Source: Prosapia bicincta (Eukaryota > Arthropoda > Insecta > Hemiptera > Cercopidae). From it: a DNA stretch of 64,000 bases. Below the pieces are notes generated by a model that made no database searches, had not been told where the DNA came from, and worked only from the letters and a program-made list of their open reading frames with translations. The DNA is taken from NCBI GenBank assembly GCA_036971475.1, contig JBAIZL010000003.1, positions 47,496,842-47,560,841 of the forward strand, read 5' to 3'. Positions 59,976 through 64,000 of the stretch are shown piece after piece. The translations under genes were made by a program, and so were the position numbers. The stretch's first letter is position 1, and each line of letters begins with the position of its first letter.

Positions 59976-60022
59976 GTTACTACTACAACTCAAAGTTGTA
60001 AGTTAGAGTTTGTAGTAGTAAC

Positions 60023-60065
60023 ACTCACTGATGATGATGACTTGGTCATTGAAACGAGTATGAGT
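60023..60065 (+). ncRNA. Hammerhead ribozyme motif (right arm)
   Basis: ACTCA, CTGATGA, T, GATGAC-TTG-GTCATT, GAA, ACGAGT, A, TGAGT. The same design as the left-arm motif, but stem III has a C-to-A change (ACGAGT for ACGCGT) that leaves two pairs. Confidence 0.6.
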
Positions 60066-60169
60066 AAATAAATGAATAATTTATGAGTTTTTTGTATGTT
60101 TTTATTTGTTTTTAACATAACCTCACAAGCTAAGCTCAAAGAATATTTGTTTACTTGTAAATATTTACA

Positions 60170-60900
60170 AACCTGCCTGTAGTAGCACTTATATTTGTTG
60201 AGAGAGATGTGTCCCATTGTCAACTCAGACCATAACTGATCTCAAGGTTTCCGTAGGTTAGGGTATTAGTGCAGGGGTGGGATATTATGGTGGTGTGGGT
60301 GTATTTTGTGATTATTAGGAGTTATAATGTTAAAAGGTGTGTGAGTTGTAATGTAATTGTGTATTGAGTATGTGTGTAGGGTGTAGTATGAAGTGTCTGT
60401 ATATTTCGTATTGTTCGGTTGTGTAGCGTTGGTTATTTCTGTGTTGTTTATGGAGAATTTGTAGGTAAGATGTTATGTGTATATAAACATGTTTTGTGAA
60501 GTTGAGATGATCGGCGAAGTTTGATTTGTAGTTATTGTTTTGTGCTTTTACTGTAGTGCTTTTATACATTCTTGGTATTGTGTGTAGAAGGACCTCCCTG
60601 TCTGGCCTATGAAAAAACTGGGGCATGAACTGCAAGTTAGCTTGTAAACTCCAGTGGCATTGTAAATGTTGTTGATTTTGTTGTTGGGTTTAAATTGTTT
60701 ATTGAGAGTGTTGTGTGTGGAGTAGGCTATTTTCTAGTTGTATTTCCATAGTGTGTTGGTTAGATTGTGGGTTTTGGAAGATCTATGGGTTTTGTGCTAT
60801 GTTTTATGGTTTTTAACTCCTGTTAGTGTCCTTCTTTGTCTAGTGGTGTTTTAAGCAGGCGATATATCATGGTGTTGTAAGAGGCTAGTTTAGCACAGAC
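60170..60900 (-). mobile_element. Second PLE family, minus strand: GIY-YIG end
   Basis: Reading down from about 60665 the minus strand gives NATGVYKLTCSSCPSFFIGQ, TGRSF (about 60600), then frames with stops: TNQTSPI and QNMFIYT. GVYKLTC..C, then FIGQTGR, is the GIY-YIG signature with cysteines. It is clearly a different family from copies A and B (TCSSCPSFF against NCDKCNKFY). The terminal part (60180-60260) matches the PLE terminal-repeat text at 57790-57900. It is decayed. Confidence 0.75.
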
Positions 60901-61020
60901 TAATGGATACAACACAACAGTGATTGACAAATTATACAACCGCCTACAAAATAAACCTAATAACCCAAATACAAACACAAAACATGACAATCCTATAAAA
61001 TACTTATCAATACCATACTG
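60895..61020 (+). mobile_element. PLE fragment in opposite orientation
   Basis: The plus strand reads TNGYNTTVIDKLYNRLQN, then NPIKYLSIPYW. NGY...I..L......., then a (L/I)PY block, is the stretch between reverse transcriptase and GIY-YIG. It abuts the minus-strand PLE at 60890, forming an inverted junction, and is followed by a terminal-repeat piece (61021-61100). Confidence 0.5.
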
Positions 61021-61100
61021 ATCTCATACAGATGCCTCTATAGGCAAGTTTGTAAATATTTACAAGTGTTTAATAAAAACTAGTAGCTCACATAAAGATG

Positions 61101-62439
61101 GAATCAACAAATAAAACAGCAATTAATATTAAAAATTACCTACGATTAAACCTTTGACGGTTAGATAAAATGATACATTAATGAAAATAGATGAATGGCC
61201 TAACTCACCTCTATATTCTTTGCTTCATTAGTTTTATTTTAAATATATATGTTGCAATATTTTAATTAGTTTTTATTCTATATATTCTTAATGCCTATAG
61301 TTTATATTTCTGGCATGGCTCAAGATGGTAGACCGTTATTTGTTAGTCGAAGGCAGAGAGGAGGTGGAGAAGGGTTGGCTTCATTCTAGTTTGTAAATTA
61401 TTGTATTCTAAATTGTAATTTTGTAATAAGACTCTCTATTGATGATCACATGGTCATGGAAATGTACATAAAGGCTTAATCTTAGGTAGCTTGTAATATT
61501 AGTTATTTTTTTAATTTTTGTAGTATTGGGGTTTTCCCCAATATTCTATTCTAAAACATTGCACCTCTGAGCTCTTGATGTTGTATTTTATAGCTCTTGC
61601 TCTTTTTATGGAATTTCTACAATTTTCAAGATGACTTCTTCATGAAATACAGATTTCATAAACCAGAGTACAGTACTGTATATTGCAATAATTAAGGACC
61701 ACAGGAACAATATGTAAGTGAAATGAATTTTGTATTCTTTAGTATGCAAAAAGTTAGAAAGAAAATCTGTAGGTAGTTCATCAGTGGTCCTAATCTTTTT
61801 TTAAATAGGGCTTTTATTAAATAAATAAACAGCTGTACATGAACTCACAATGTTGAGATTTTTTAGTAGTGCCACTAAAATTATGACAAATCATTGAAAC
61901 ATTATATAGTATATCATCTCCTATTTTCTTATCATTTGAATTGTCCAATTCAAAATGTAATGTTTTTGTAGTTTTTTAATATTTACAGCTAACAAAACTG
62001 AATATAATTATAAATCTTAAAAAATTTAGTTAAAAGGTGCGGCACAACAATATTAAAAAAAAGCTGTTAACTTTTATTATTGATCTTATGATAAGAACAG
62101 ATTTATGGATGGTCAGATTTCAGTCAACAGTCTAACTATTACCAAAATAAAAGTTCCCTGAGGATAAGGTTTGCCATTTAAGTAACATTATAGTATTAAT
62201 TTGTATATATATTGATATTAATAATTTTTTTTCCAGACAAAAATCAATCAAGGTTATCATCGCCTACCTCAAGAGTTATTTAAAATAAAATTCCATAAAT
62301 GAAACTAATCAAAATAAAATAAATAGTTAAAACTAATTTTATTTATCTAAAACTAAAGAAATTAAAATTTGACAAAATTTAAATAGATTCAGCTGGTGTA
62401 GGAAAGCAATGATACGGTTGATAGCCATGGCATCGTGCC
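61101..62439. other. AT-rich interval with a decayed PLE terminal repeat
   Basis: At about 61433-61475 ATTGATGATCACATGGTCAT, GGAAATGTACATAAAGGC is a hammerhead-like relic whose core C is T. It is followed by GGCTTAATCTTAGGTAGCTT, related to the 59690 arm. The remainder shows nothing assignable. Confidence 0.45.
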
Positions 62440-62930
62440 TTAAAACCACCTTCAAACTACCTTGAAGATCATAACGTATTTACTAATCAGTCAACTCAAC
62501 ACAATCAAGCAAAATGTGCATGACTGTGATAGTACTTCCACAAAACTGACATAGTGGGGGATCCTCTTGTCGGATCAACCATCCATGCGTTAAAAAAGAG
62601 TGGCCATTGAGAAGTAACCACCACTTCCTCCCTACGATTCGAACGACCAGATGACCTCAATGGTCAGACGGTATTCTTGATGTTCCTCAGCTTGTTTCCA
62701 TTTACATTTTGCCATTCTTCATTCAAAACAGGGAATATTGTGGTTTTAACATTTCACACAAAATATGATGCCATCACACTTTGCGTCGATGGCACCATAC
62801 TTGTAGTTAATTTTGCACCTTCATCTGCTTTAGTGTTTCCAAATATTCTTCAGTGACCAGACTTCCAGAGAAATGGTACCTCGACACCTCGTAATTGGAG
62901 CCTGTTTATTGAGCACAAGATCAAAATACG
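62440..62930 (-). pseudogene. Non-LTR retrotransposon relic: RNase H end and C-terminal tail
   Basis: The minus strand reads VPFLWKSGH, a stop, then IFGNTKADEGAKLTTSM (about 62850-62805), matching the RNase H motif (W.PGH.GI.GNE.AD..AK). Further down SNRREEVVVTSQWPLFNAWM and SPTMSVLW resemble the C-terminal tail (R.R.EEV...R.GHT...H). Stops and frameshifts abound. It is much older than the LINE at 35392-38303 and on the same strand. Confidence 0.6.
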
Positions 62931-62993
62931 GTGGACATATCAGTCAATAAAACTTTTCAAAATAACGGCAACGTCTTGACAGCTTGTTATGTA

Positions 62994-63843
62994 CGAGATG
63001 TGGCTATTAAATAACGAGATTGACGCTGTTGCGGATCAAGGAAGCATGCGTCAACTACCATTGTTCAACAGCTGTTTTAGTGTGAACCTTTCTCTTTAGC
63101 AAGCAGTTAGTCTGTAAACAACACCATTTGTCAAAGGCTTTGTTCCCATTATTGTTGTTTTTCTTGTTTTGCTAGATAAAATGGTTATTGTAATAGTAAA
63201 CCGACGAGTTATTGTGAAATTTCTTTTTTAACTTGGAAAAATTGCTACTGGAACTTTTACTTATGATCCGAGAACAACACGGCAATCCTTGCACTGGAAG
63301 AGCCCAACTTCACTAAGAGCCAAAAAAGCTCAAATGAGCAAATCAAAGTTTAAAGCAAAGATTATTGTTATTTCAATAGCCATTGGATTGTGTATTTTCA
63401 CTGCATTCCTGAAGGTCAAACAATTAATCTATATTACTACCTTGACATACTTTCTAAATTACGTAAAAAGTAAGGAAAAAATGTCCCAAAATATGGAAGA
63501 ACAAATCAAGGGTTCTCCACCAAGATAATGAGCCAGCTCATTCCACGTTATCTGTCAAGAGGTTCCTAGCCATGTACAGCATCCCAGTGTTAGAGCATCC
63601 ACCTTATTCATCAGATCTTGAATCACATGACTTCTGTTTCCTAAAGTGAAATCTGCATTAAAAGGAAAGATTGCGTCTGTGGAAGTTATATAAGAGAAAG
63701 CGGCATGTGTCTTGGCAAATTCACATGGAGCGTTGTAGGGCTAGAGAAGGAGTGAGTGTTGAAGCTGATAATAACTAATTATGTATAAAATAAAAATAAA
63801 ATATTTTACAATGCCAGTCTCGTTATTTAATAACTACATCTCG
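62994..63843 (+). mobile_element. Internally deleted mariner element with terminal inverted repeats
   Basis: Terminal inverted repeats of about 29 bp: CGAGATGTGGCTATTAAATA at 62994 and the inverse of TATTTAATAACTACATCTCG ending 63843, with about three mismatches. Each is bordered by TA (62992-62993 and 63844-63845), the mariner target duplication. At about 850 bp it is shorter than the usual 1.3 kb. Coding relics: an N-terminal piece RRVIVKFLF (about 63210), a deletion joint at about 63245, then YDPRTTRQSLHWKSPTSL. Confidence 0.85.
63180..63779 (+). pseudogene. Mariner transposase relic
   Basis: After the start (MVIVIVNRR) and a stop, LGKIATGTF is joined to TYDPRTTRQSLHW, so the helix-turn-helix region and first catalytic aspartate are deleted. 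KSPTSLRAKKAQMSKSKFKA follows. After a frameshift near 63500 the frame reads VLHQDNEPAHSTLSVKRFLA, PVLEHPPYSSDLESHDFCF. The spacing from HQD to SHD is 34 residues, so this is the D34D of mariner. It ends near HMERCRAREGVSVEADN. Non-functional because of the deletion, stops and frameshift. Confidence 0.85.
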
Positions 63844-64000
63844 TATATGTACAGGTTTATGACTATTTATAGATTTGATAGGTTACGAAAATTTACTATT
63901 ACATGTCTCATGTCGTATAGTAGACGTTTATTTTTTTATTTCTGCGATTTTAAGCCTGATTAAAATGGCAAACTGGCTTTTAAAATGTCGCAGTTATTTT

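Larger units (their letters stand above)
59882..60114. repeat. Hairpin-forming inverted repeat with hammerhead motifs in both arms
   Basis: Left arm about 59882-59989 and right arm about 60005-60114 are nearly complementary: AAAAACAAATAAAAACATAC with its inverse at 60096-60113, TTATTTACTCATACGCGTTT with AAACGAGTATGAGTAAATAA, and AGTGAGTGTTACTACTACAA with TTGTAGTAGTAACACTCACT. The spacer is about 15 bp. The structure equals two PLE terminal repeats in inverted orientation. Confidence 0.92.

Noticed and set aside
61433..61475. Functional hammerhead near 61440
   Set aside because: The first core base is T instead of C and stem I does not pair; kept only as a decayed terminal repeat.
1..64000. 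tRNA or rRNA genes
   Set aside because: No cloverleaf-like A/B box pair or rRNA core sequence was recognised by eye; a dedicated scan was not possible.

Overview
The window looks like AT-rich repeat-dominated nuclear DNA of an arthropod, most likely an insect. The evidence is the absence of dense coding, the consensus-like splice sites, and the transposon set: Mutator-like transposase relic, Penelope-like elements (PLEs), an RNase H-bearing non-LTR retrotransposon and mariner/Tc1 relics. No complete conventional gene is present. Two small spliced-gene models on the minus strand are the only candidate host genes.

Layout. 1-2832 is an 18-unit array of a 158-bp satellite whose monomers carry a 43-codon ORF. 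It runs directly into a broken coding relic of a transposon-derived arthropod protein (2833-3140). 3742-29005 is the centrepiece: a decayed Mutator-like transposase gene with a 154-bp internal segment amplified into about 164 tandem copies (3948-28848). The 5' part of the gene is still attached on the left of the array and the 3' part on the right. 29006-35250 is mostly AT-rich, with a two-exon gene model (30962-32918, minus) and a long GT microsatellite. 35260-38326 is a 5'-truncated LINE on the minus strand. 38323-46540 holds 4.6 head-to-tail copies of a roughly 1.77-kb unit containing the C-terminal GIY-YIG end of a PLE. 46546-47715 has a PLE 5' fragment, a PLE linker relic and a 39-bp minisatellite. 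48090-52722 holds a four-exon gene model (minus) and a Tc1/mariner relic. 53508-53725 is a 17-bp minisatellite. 54087-61560 is a PLE graveyard with direct and inverted copies, strong hairpins and four recognisable hammerhead ribozyme motifs. 62440-63843 contains a non-LTR RNase H relic and an internally deleted mariner with terminal inverted repeats.

Common theme. Tandem arrays here repeatedly sit inside or next to decayed transposon coding sequence: 154 bp in the Mutator relic, 158 bp beside another relic, 39 bp joined to a PLE linker, and 1.77 kb made of PLE. The Mutator case is the clearest. Both founder flanks survive, and the amplified segment is bounded by a short direct repeat that could have seeded it.
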